Source of the DNA: Acidobacteriota bacterium
GTDB lineage: Bacteria > Acidobacteriota > Thermoanaerobaculia > Multivoradales > JAHEKO01
Length of the DNA: 5,119 nt
Reading direction: 5' to 3'
Assembly (NCBI GenBank): GCA_006227875.1
Contig: SBFI01000353.1
Location: 1 to 5,119 of the forward strand
The notes below the pieces were generated by a model that ran no database searches, was not told the DNA's origin, and saw only the letters and a program-made list of their open reading frames with translations. Below, piece by piece: positions 1-5,119 of this stretch. How positions within the stretch are numbered: position 1 is the first letter of the stretch; each line of letters begins with the position of its first letter. A program made the translations under genes and the position numbers.

Positions 1-480
1 CTGATCGCGGTCGCTGCTCTGGTGATGGAGAACGGCGGGGACGAGGACGAAGCGATCGCCGCTCTACTCCACGATGCCCCTGAGGACTGCCGCGGCTCGA
101 TCACGCTGCAGGAGATCGAGCACAGATTCGGCTCGCGGATCGCGCGGATCGTCGAGGGCTGCACGGACTCCTTGGAGAGTCCGCCGCCACCCTGGATCGA
201 ACGCAAGCGGAACTATCTCGGTCATCTGGTCGAGGCCGACGAATCGACCCTACTCGTCTCACTGGCCGACAAGGTCCACAACGTCCGCTCGGTGGTCAGC
301 GATTACCGGATCCTGGGCGAGGATCTCTGGGAAGCCTTCCACGGCGGCCGTGAAGGCAAGCTCTGGTACTACCGCACGCTGCTCGAGATCTACCGCCAAC
401 AGGCACCACCACGCTGCCAGCCCCTGGTCGACGAGCTGGAGAGGGCTTTTACCGAGCTCGAGGAGTTGAGCTCGATCTGA
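1..480 (+). CDS. HD-domain phosphohydrolase, (p)ppGpp hydrolase-like (5' truncated)
   Basis: The reading frame is open from base 1, so the gene starts outside the window; 159 residues are visible. The GTG/ATG at 22/25 lies inside the conserved domain and is not a credible start. What is seen: an HD pair (H24-D25 of the visible part) followed by E28-D29 in the context LLHDAPED, and later LVSLADKVHN with D90. These match the metal-binding HD, the ED pair and the distal Asp of the RelA/SpoT hydrolase domain and of MESH1-type small alarmone hydrolases. The expected upstream metal-binding His is beyond the window. From the family, a Mn-dependent cytosolic 3'-pyrophosphohydrolase acting on (p)ppGpp is likely. 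The protein ends about 70 residues after LADKVHN, so no synthetase or TGS domain follows, which suits a stand-alone small hydrolase. The substrate is inferred; another nucleotide phosphohydrolase is possible. Confidence 0.85.
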   Translation: MIAVAALVMENGGDEDEAIAALLHDAPEDCRGSITLQEIEHRFGSRIARIVEGCTDSLESPPPPWIERKRNYLGHLVEADESTLLVSLADKVHNVRSVVSDYRILGEDLWEAFHGGREGKLWYYRTLLEIYRQQAPPRCQPLVDELERAFTELEELSSI

Positions 481-493
481 ACCGGGATACAAT
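466..493 (+). promoter_or_regulatory. Candidate sigma70-type promoter upstream of the propeller gene
   Basis: TTGAGC at 466-471 (four of six matches to TTGACA) is separated by 16 bp from TACAAT at 488-493 (five of six matches to TATAAT). The -35 would lie in the last codons of the HD-domain gene and the -10 just after its stop. Transcription would start near base 500, giving a leader of roughly 110 nt before the start at 611. This is a pattern match only. Chance matches of this quality occur, and the phylum's own promoter consensus is unknown here. Confidence 0.35.
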
Positions 494-596
494 CCATAGC
501 ACTCTGACAATGGTGCCCGCCGGACTACCAAGAGTAGGTTCCGCGCGCTCCGCAAATCTCAAATGTGAATTCTGTAGCTCACCAGGGTTACTAGTC

Positions 597-605
597 GAGG
601 AGGGA
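597..605 (+). promoter_or_regulatory. Strong Shine-Dalgarno of the propeller gene
   Basis: The purine run GAGGAGGGA ends 5 nt before the ATG at 611 and is a near-perfect anti-16S match. It fixes the start of the large secreted protein: an in-frame TAG at 575-577 blocks extension upstream, and the signal peptide begins right after this ATG. Confidence 0.8.
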
Positions 606-610
606 ACCAG

Positions 611-3600
611 ATGAGAGCACGTATCGCTATTCTGATTGTGGGTGTGCTGATCGCCGGTGTCGGTTCCAGCCTTGCCGCCGAGAGCACCAAGAGCGAGCCG
701 GAGCCGACCTTCGATGAACAGTTCTCTCGGGCAATGAAGTTCCGCAACATCGGTCCCTACCGCGGCGGCCGGGTGACGGCGGTCACTGGTGTTGTTGGTG
801 ATTTCGAGACCTACTATATGGGCTCCACAGGTGGCGGGGTGTGGAAGACTACCGACGCCGGAGTAAGCTGGAAGAACATCTCCGACAAACATTTCGCGGT
901 CGCCTCGGTCGGTGCCATCGCCGTGGCCGAGTCCGACCCCAACGTTATCTATGTGGGTACGGGCTCCGCCTGCCCCAGGGGCAACGTGTCCCCGGGCATC
1001 GGCGTCTACCGCTCGACCGACGCCGGCAAGACCTGGACCCATGTGGGTCTCGACGATGTGGGTCAGATTGCCCGCATCCGTGTCCACCCGCAAGACCCCG
1101 ATCTGGTTTACGTGGCGGCGCTGGGACACATCTTTGGTCCCAACGAAGAGCGGGGTGTCTTCCGCTCGACCGACGGCGGTGAGACCTGGGAGAAGGTTCT
1201 CTTTGTCAGCGATCGGGCCGGAGCCGGCGATCTAGCCATGAGCCCCCACAACCCGCGCATCCTCTTTGCCGGGATCTGGGAAGTGGAGCGCAAGCCATGG
1301 ACGATGGAGAGCGGTGGTGAGGACGGTGGTCTCTACCGATCCACCGATGGCGGTGACAGCTGGGAAGAGCTCAGCGAGGGGTTGCCGGAGGGAATGACGG
1401 GGCGGATCGGCGTCACCGTATCCGCTGCCAATCCCGACCGAGTCTGGGCGCTGATCGAGGCCGAAGAGGGCGGTCTCTTTCGGTCCGAGGATGGAGGGGA
1501 GGAGTTTCGCCTCATCAATTCCGACCGCAACTTCCGTCAGCGAGCCTGGTACTACACCCACGTATTTGCCGATCCCCAGGACCCGGAGACTGTCTACATC
1601 CTCAACGTGGGAATGTGGCGCTCGGTCGATGGGGGCAAGAGCTTCTCTTACATTCGCGCTCCCCACGGGGATCACCACGACCTCTGGATCCAACCCGAGA
1701 ACGCGCAGATCCTGATCAATGGCAACGACGGTGGTGCCAACGTGAGCTTCAACGGCGGCAAGACCTGGTCGAGTCAGGCCATCCAGCCGACCGCGGAGAT
1801 GTACCGGGTCACCGTCGATGATCAGTTCCCTTACCGCGTCTACGGCTGCCAGCAGGACAACAGCTGTGTCTCTCTGCCCAGCCGCACCAGCTCGTCGGGG
1901 ATCGCCCGTCAGGACTGGTGGGTCATTGGCGGCTGTGAGAGCGGGCACGTGGCCGTTGATCCTCGCAACCCGGAGATCACCTACTCGGGCTGCTATGGCG
2001 GCTCGATCGGCCGCTACGATCACGCTACCGATCAGGAGCGCGAAATCATGGCCTATCCCCAACTGGCCGTTGGTCAGGCGGCCCGGGACCTCAAGTACCG
2101 GTTCCAGTGGAACGCTCCCATTCGACTTTCCCCGCACGATCCGAGTGTCCTCTACCACACTTCCCAGTACGTGCACCGCTCCACCGACGAGGGCCAGAGC
2201 TGGGAGGTCATCAGCCCCGATCTGACCCGCAATGACCCGGACAAGCAGGATTACGCCGGCGGTGATCTCACCTGGGACAATACCGGTGTCGAGGTCTACG
2301 ACACCATCTTCGCCTTCGAGGAGTCGGTTCAAACACCGGGGCTCCTGTGGGCGGGGACCGATGACGGGCGGGTCCACATCTCGCGGGACAATGGAGCCAA
2401 CTGGGAAGAGATCACACCCGCCGGCATGCCCGACTGGGGGCAGGTCAACACCCTCGAGCTCTCCGCGCACGACCCCGGCCGCGCCTTCCTAGCCGTAACC
2501 CGATATCGTTTGGACGATTTTCGACCCTATATCTTTCGCACCAACGACTACGGTGCCACCTGGACCCAGATTGCCGATGGCTCCAACGGCATTCCCGAAG
2601 ATCACTTTGTCCGGGTGGTAAGAGAAGATCCCGATCGCAAAGGCCTGCTCTACGCCGGCACCGAGTTTGGTCTCTACATCTCCTTCGACGACGGGGCCAG
2701 CTGGAGGTCCTTTCAGCTCGAGCTACCGGTCACACCCATCACCGATCTCGCCGTCGCCCACCAGGATCTGGTGGTGGCTACCCAGGGGCGGTCCTTCTGG
2801 ATTCTGGACGACCTCACACCACTCCATCAGCTCAGTGGAGACAGCTTCGAGGGGGACGTCCAGCTGTTTGCACCGCGTGATACCTACCGCTTTGGTGGTG
2901 GCTTTTCCTTTGGAGACGAGGGCGTAGCCGGCCGGAACCCACCCGCGGGAGTGATGATCCACTACTATCTCGACACAGAGCCGGAGGAGGAGGTCACGCT
3001 CGAGATCCTCGACGCCGAGGGAGATGTTCTTCGTACTCTGTCGAGCACAAAGGAAGAGCCTCAGGCGCCAAGCCCCTGGCGACAGTTCTTTCCCGCAGTG
3101 GGTGGCGCGCGCAAGCTGGAAGCCAAGGAGGGGCTCAACCGCTATGACTGGAACCTGCGGCTCCACGACGCCGAGTTGGTGGAAGATGCCGTTCTCTGGG
3201 GGTTCGCCCAGGGACCAAAAGTACCACCGGGCACCTATCAGGCCCGCCTGAGCGTTGGTGACTCGACCCAGACCACGAGCTTCCGGGTCAAAGCGGATCC
3301 GCGGCTCGACACCAGCCAGAGTGACTTCGACGCGCAGTTCGGCCTGGCCAAGAGCATCTGGCAAAGCACCACGGATAGCCACACGGCTCTCGGCAAGATC
3401 AGGGACATTCGTGGCCAGGTCGAGGACATAAGAAAGCGGCTCGATGCTATCGGCAAGGGCGAAGGGGTCGCCGAGGCGGCCGAGACGGTCAACGACCGGC
3501 TGAGCGAGATCGAGAAGAAGATCTACCAGACCCGCAACGAAGCGGGCCAGGATATCCTCAACTACCCTCCAAAGCTGGACAACCAGCTCCTCGGCTTGAT

Positions 3601-3778
3601 GTTTGTGGTCGAGAGTGGCGACGCCCGACCGACCGATGGGTCTGTACAGCGCTACCAGGAGCTGGCCGCCGAGCTCGACGGACTCGAGACCGAGATCGAC
3701 TCGGTGGTCGGCACCGAGCTCGCTGCCTTTGACGAGCTCGTCAGACAAAGACATCCCGCGGCGGTGATTGTGCCCTGA
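611..3778 (+). CDS. Secreted BNR/VPS10-type beta-propeller protein (sortilin-like glycosyl-hydrolase-annotated family)
   Basis: This complete 1055-residue protein opens with a signal peptide: basic MRAR, a hydrophobic core at residues 5-18, and a likely cleavage after SLA at residue 22. Residues 40-735 carry eleven Asp-box motifs (S/T-x-D-x-G-x-x-W/F) with their Asp at 82, 137, 188, 246, 294, 340, 381 (Asn here), 526, 593, 646 and 693. These mark hairpins of beta-propeller blades as in BNR-repeat and VPS10/sortilin proteins. Residues 780-895 look like a beta-sandwich ending in PPGTYQARLSVG. Residues 905-1045 are mostly helical with coiled-coil-like charge patterns. The order and length fit a family often annotated as glycosyl hydrolase or VPS10-domain protein in Acidobacteriota, Gemmatimonadota and Bacteroidota. 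I see no sialidase catalytic set, so an enzymatic role is unproven; a periplasmic or extracellular binding or scaffold role is as likely. All five cysteines lie between residues 121 and 461. It probably has its own promoter. Confidence 0.9.
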   Translation: MRARIAILIVGVLIAGVGSSLAAESTKSEPEPTFDEQFSRAMKFRNIGPYRGGRVTAVTGVVGDFETYYMGSTGGGVWKTTDAGVSWKNISDKHFAVASVGAIAVAESDPNVIYVGTGSACPRGNVSPGIGVYRSTDAGKTWTHVGLDDVGQIARIRVHPQDPDLVYVAALGHIFGPNEERGVFRSTDGGETWEKVLFVSDRAGAGDLAMSPHNPRILFAGIWEVERKPWTMESGGEDGGLYRSTDGGDSWEELSEGLPEGMTGRIGVTVSAANPDRVWALIEAEEGGLFRSEDGGEEFRLINSDRNFRQRAWYYTHVFADPQDPETVYILNVGMWRSVDGGKSFSYIRAPHGDHHDLWIQPENAQILINGNDGGANVSFNGGKTWSSQAIQPTAEMYRVTVDDQFPYRVYGCQQDNSCVSLPSRTSSSGIARQDWWVIGGCESGHVAVDPRNPEITYSGCYGGSIGRYDHATDQEREIMAYPQLAVGQAARDLKYRFQWNAPIRLSPHDPSVLYHTSQYVHRSTDEGQSWEVISPDLTRNDPDKQDYAGGDLTWDNTGVEVYDTIFAFEESVQTPGLLWAGTDDGRVHISRDNGANWEEITPAGMPDWGQVNTLELSAHDPGRAFLAVTRYRLDDFRPYIFRTNDYGATWTQIADGSNGIPEDHFVRVVREDPDRKGLLYAGTEFGLYISFDDGASWRSFQLELPVTPITDLAVAHQDLVVATQGRSFWILDDLTPLHQLSGDSFEGDVQLFAPRDTYRFGGGFSFGDEGVAGRNPPAGVMIHYYLDTEPEEEVTLEILDAEGDVLRTLSSTKEEPQAPSPWRQFFPAVGGARKLEAKEGLNRYDWNLRLHDAELVEDAVLWGFAQGPKVPPGTYQARLSVGDSTQTTSFRVKADPRLDTSQSDFDAQFGLAKSIWQSTTDSHTALGKIRDIRGQVEDIRKRLDAIGKGEGVAEAAETVNDRLSEIEKKIYQTRNEAGQDILNYPPKLDNQLLGLMFVVESGDARPTDGSVQRYQELAAELDGLETEIDSVVGTELAAFDELVRQRHPAAVIVP

Positions 3779-3795
3779 GAATGGTCGATCGGCCA

Positions 3796-3824
3796 CTAGA
3801 CTCGGACCGGGGCCGGTCTGCTAG
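3796..3824. repeat. Imperfect inverted repeat between propeller and kinase genes
   Basis: The arms are CTAG (3796-3799) plus GACCGG (3805-3810), and CCGGTC (3813-3818) plus CTAG (3821-3824), separated by a GG loop, with an unpaired 5-nt versus 2-nt internal bulge. The inner stem is six GC-rich pairs. No T-run follows, so it is not a canonical rho-independent terminator of the propeller gene, though it could slow polymerase or protect the mRNA 3' end. Its right arm overlaps the candidate -10 of the kinase operon, so an operator role is an alternative. The heptamer CTAGACT also occurs twice as a direct repeat, at 3796-3802 and 3821-3827. Confidence 0.4.
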
Positions 3825-3827
3825 ACT
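3819..3827 (+). promoter_or_regulatory. Candidate extended -10 element for the kinase/STAS operon
   Basis: TGC followed by TAGACT (3822-3827) fits an extended -10 (TGn plus four of six matches to TATAAT). No convincing -35 is seen at 16-18 bp spacing; TAGACT at 3797-3802 sits 19 bp upstream. Transcription would begin near 3834, only 6-9 nt before the kinase start codon, which would explain the missing Shine-Dalgarno there. This is an inference from pattern and position alone. Confidence 0.35.
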
Positions 3828-3842
3828 TCGCGCAATTCTGTG

Positions 3843-4307
3843 ATGACAACGCCGGAGCCGACGATCCATGTCCGCATCGGTAGCCGCTTCGAGGACATCG
3901 AGCTTGTCGATCTCGTCGCTGCTGCCGCCCTCACTCATCTCGGATTCGAGGAAGAGGTCGCGGACAAGGTCTGCTTGGCGATTCGAGAAGCCGTGGCCAA
4001 TGCCGTTCAGCACGGCAACCGGCTAGAGCCGGATAAGATCACCCAGGTTGTCTTGGCTATCGGCAAGGAAGATCTGGAAATCGAAATAAAGGACGAAGGA
4101 GGGGGTTTCGATCCCGAGAGTGTGCCCAATCCGCTGGCAGCCGAGAACCTTCTCAAACCCACGGGTCGCGGTATATTCCTCATGCGGCGGTTTGTCGATG
4201 CGATAGATTTCGAGTTCGACGACAGCGGCGCGACCGTTGTCAAGCTGCGCAAGCGCATCCCCGAGCCGCCCAAGCCCTCGAATAGCGAAAGCGAGGTAGA
4301 GATATGA
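3843..4307 (+). CDS. RsbW/SpoIIAB-type serine kinase/anti-sigma factor (GHKL ATPase)
   Basis: This 154-residue protein spans a single HATPase domain. The N box is at residues 48-59 (REAVANAVQHGN), keeping E49 as presumed catalytic base and N53 as Mg/ATP ligand. The G1 box is DEGGGFDP (84-91), and the G2-like segment is GRGIFLMRRF (108-117). These match RsbW/SpoIIAB, which bind ATP, phosphorylate a serine on a cognate STAS protein and sequester a sigma factor or other target in the cytosol. The next gene encodes such a STAS protein and overlaps by 4 bp (ATGA), supporting a functional pair. A Pro/Glu/Ser-rich tail (about 139-154) follows the domain. The start is either ATG 3843 or the adjacent in-frame GTG 3840. 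Neither has a Shine-Dalgarno, but the domain needs this N-terminus and no later start is suitable. The target is unknown because no sigma gene is visible nearby. Confidence 0.9.
   Translation: MTTPEPTIHVRIGSRFEDIELVDLVAAAALTHLGFEEEVADKVCLAIREAVANAVQHGNRLEPDKITQVVLAIGKEDLEIEIKDEGGGFDPESVPNPLAAENLLKPTGRGIFLMRRFVDAIDFEFDDSGATVVKLRKRIPEPPKPSNSESEVEI
4293..4296 (+). promoter_or_regulatory. Shine-Dalgarno of the STAS gene, inside the kinase gene
   Basis: GAGG lies 7 nt before the ATG at 4304, within the last codons of the kinase gene. Together with the ATGA stop/start overlap it points to coupled translation of kinase and antagonist, which would help keep the two proteins in balance. Confidence 0.5.
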
Positions 4308-4642
4308 AAACGTCAGTCCGCAACCGGGAAGGGATCACCATCATCGATCTTCAAGGAAAGATCACGATCGGAGAAGGTGACGTCATGTTGCGAGACGCGG
4401 TTCACGAGGCGGTCGCGGCCGGCTCGTCCAACATCGTGCTCAATATGAAGAAGACCTCGAAGATGGATTCTTCGGGAATGGGCGAGTTGATCGCGGCTCA
4501 CGAAAAGGTCAAGGCGTCGGGCGGCATGCTCAGACTTCTCAACCTACCGGAAAACATTCTCAACGTCCTCGGGGTCACGCAACTGATCACGGTGTTCGAC
4601 GTTTTCGACGACGAGGACGAGGCGATCGCCTCTTTCAAATAG
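4304..4642 (+). CDS. RsbV/SpoIIAA-type anti-sigma factor antagonist (STAS domain)
   Basis: This complete 112-residue protein is a single STAS domain, the usual length for the family. It has an N-terminal strand pair (ITIIDLQGKITIG, residues 11-23), a helix around 28-39, the strand NIVLNM (43-48) and the loop KMDSSGMGEL (53-62). The last strand-helix is near LLNLPENILNVLGV. The DSSG at 55-58 is the conserved phosphorylation site; S56 or S57 would be the acceptor for the upstream kinase. In the family, the unphosphorylated form binds the kinase and frees its held target, and phosphorylation by the kinase switches it off. A PP2C-type phosphatase normally resets it, but none is encoded in this window. 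The start is fixed by the ATGA overlap with the kinase gene and the GAGG 7 nt upstream. The order (kinase then antagonist) is the reverse of the Bacillus rsbV-rsbW-sigB cluster. The acidic C-terminus (FDDEDEAIASFK) is common in non-Bacillus members as I recall them. Confidence 0.92.
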   Translation: MKTSVRNREGITIIDLQGKITIGEGDVMLRDAVHEAVAAGSSNIVLNMKKTSKMDSSGMGELIAAHEKVKASGGMLRLLNLPENILNVLGVTQLITVFDVFDDEDEAIASFK

Positions 4643-4647
4643 CCAAG

Positions 4648-5119
4648 CTACCGCTGTTCCGGCTCCATATCCTTGCTGAGTAGCTGTGTCAGCACGAAAA
4701 AGGCGAGGATGACGCCGAGGAAACAGACCATCGCCGGTCCGCTCGGCAGGTCCCACCGGTAGGAGGCGACCAACCCAAGAATGCTTCCGGTCAATCCAAC
4801 GGCACAACCGATGGCTATCCGCATCGGCCAGCTGGTGCTCAGCGCCAGTGCGATAATCGCTGGCGCCACCAGGTAGGAGAAGACCATCAGCACTCCGGTG
4901 ATCTGGACCGACATCGTTATCACCACGCCAAAGGACACATAGAACCAGAAATCCCACAGGCGGACATTCCACCCCAGGGAAAAGGCCTTCTCCGGGTCTT
5001 CCGTGATGAGTGTAAAGCGGCGTCGAAATAGATAGTGGAAGAGACCGACCGCCGTATAAAGCAGGAAGACGTTCAACACTTTCGGCCAGGTCACCCACAG
5101 GATGGAGCCGGCCAAGAGC
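4648..5119 (-). CDS. ABC-3 family metal-ion transporter permease, ZnuB/MntB/TroC type (N-terminus outside window)
   Basis: This is a minus-strand frame with its stop at 4650-4648. It stays open to the window edge, so the N-terminal part lies beyond 5119; 156 residues are visible. The TTG at 5115-5113 is not a likely start, because family members are about 260-300 residues and this position falls mid-protein. Hydrophobic stretches fit several membrane helices: KVLNVFLLYTAVGLFHYLF, the long run from FWFYVSFGVVI through VLMVFSYLVAPAIIALAL, MRIAIGCAVGLTGSILGLVA, and GPAMVCFLGVILAFFVL. Family hallmarks are EDPEKAFSLGWNV (the D-x-E-x-A-x-x-x-G loop), VQITGVLMVFSYLVAPA and the DLPSGPA turn. Such permeases form the inner-membrane channel of Zn, Mn or Fe importers with an ATPase and a solute-binding protein, whose genes would be expected beyond 5119. 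The metal cannot be told from this part. The gene is convergent with the STAS gene, with 5 bp between stops. Confidence 0.88.
   Translation of the reverse strand, partial: LLAGSILWVTWPKVLNVFLLYTAVGLFHYLFRRRFTLITEDPEKAFSLGWNVRLWDFWFYVSFGVVITMSVQITGVLMVFSYLVAPAIIALALSTSWPMRIAIGCAVGLTGSILGLVASYRWDLPSGPAMVCFLGVILAFFVLTQLLSKDMEPEQR

Noticed and set aside
565..582. GTGA-N10-TCAC dyad resembling a CRP/FNR-type operator
   Set aside because: The half-site spacing is 10 bp rather than the 6 bp of a CRP-type site, and flanking bases do not extend the symmetry.
449..1129. Minus-strand open frame covering the 130-bp spacer and both flanking genes
   Set aside because: It overlaps two real coding regions, its composition is low-information and it has no recognisable domain.
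1010..1175. Identical 13-mer CGCTCGACCGACG at 1010-1022 and 1163-1175, considered as a mobile or recombination repeat
   Set aside because: Both copies encode the same part of successive Asp-box motifs (RSTD), so protein repeat structure explains them.
1232..2470. Long minus-strand open frame (about 412 codons) opposite the propeller gene
   Set aside because: It lies entirely within a well-supported gene. Its translation is rich in V, G, D and R with no domain, and long antisense frames are expected opposite high-GC coding DNA.
850..2704. Sialidase (neuraminidase) activity suggested by the many BNR/Asp boxes
   Set aside because: Asp boxes are structural and occur in many non-sialidase propellers. 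I could not identify the sialidase arginine triad and nucleophile pattern.
2723..3796. Long minus-strand open frame (about 357 codons) opposite the 3' part of the propeller gene
   Set aside because: It is a shadow of the same high-GC gene. No motif, signal or family resemblance is seen, while the plus strand encodes recognisable family segments throughout.
4674..4694. TGCTGA/TCAGCA hairpin just past the STAS gene, considered as a terminator
   Set aside because: It is a weak 6-bp stem with a 9-nt loop, has no T-run on either strand, and lies in the coding sequence of the permease.

Overview
The window is high-GC bacterial DNA (GC-rich third positions in all genes) holding five protein genes: two cut by the window edges and three complete. 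Large secreted BNR/VPS10-type propeller proteins like the one here, and STAS proteins of this sequence type, are in my recollection common in Acidobacteriota and Gemmatimonadota. An Acidobacteriota-like origin is therefore my best guess, but no marker gene in the window proves it.

Layout: (1) Bases 1-480, plus strand: the C-terminal part of an HD-domain hydrolase resembling the (p)ppGpp hydrolase domain of RelA/SpoT and small alarmone hydrolases. (2) Bases 481-610: a 130-bp spacer with a candidate sigma70-type promoter whose -35 lies in the end of the HD gene, and a strong Shine-Dalgarno. (3) Bases 611-3778: a complete 1055-residue exported beta-propeller protein with a signal peptide, eleven Asp-box (BNR) motifs, a beta-sandwich-like segment and a helical C-terminus. 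(4) Bases 3779-3842: a short spacer with an imperfect inverted repeat overlapping a candidate extended -10 element. (5) Bases 3843-4642: a two-gene operon, an RsbW/SpoIIAB-type serine kinase/anti-sigma factor followed by an RsbV/SpoIIAA-type STAS antagonist, joined by an ATGA overlap. (6) Bases 4648-5119, minus strand: the C-terminal half of an ABC-3 family metal-ion permease (ZnuB/MntB/TroC type), convergent with the STAS gene and only 5 bp from it.

The kinase and STAS protein should work together as a partner-switching module. The kinase can phosphorylate a serine of the STAS protein, and the unphosphorylated STAS protein would release whatever target the kinase holds. No sigma factor or PP2C phosphatase gene is visible beside them. 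The HD hydrolase, the propeller protein and the permease have no evident functional link to this module; shared orientation of the first four genes is the only connection.

I found no RNA gene, CRISPR array, mobile element or clearly new system. The most useful secondary observations are the apparently Shine-Dalgarno-less, near-leaderless start of the kinase gene, the cysteine cluster in the propeller protein, and the sigma-less, reversed-order kinase/STAS pair.
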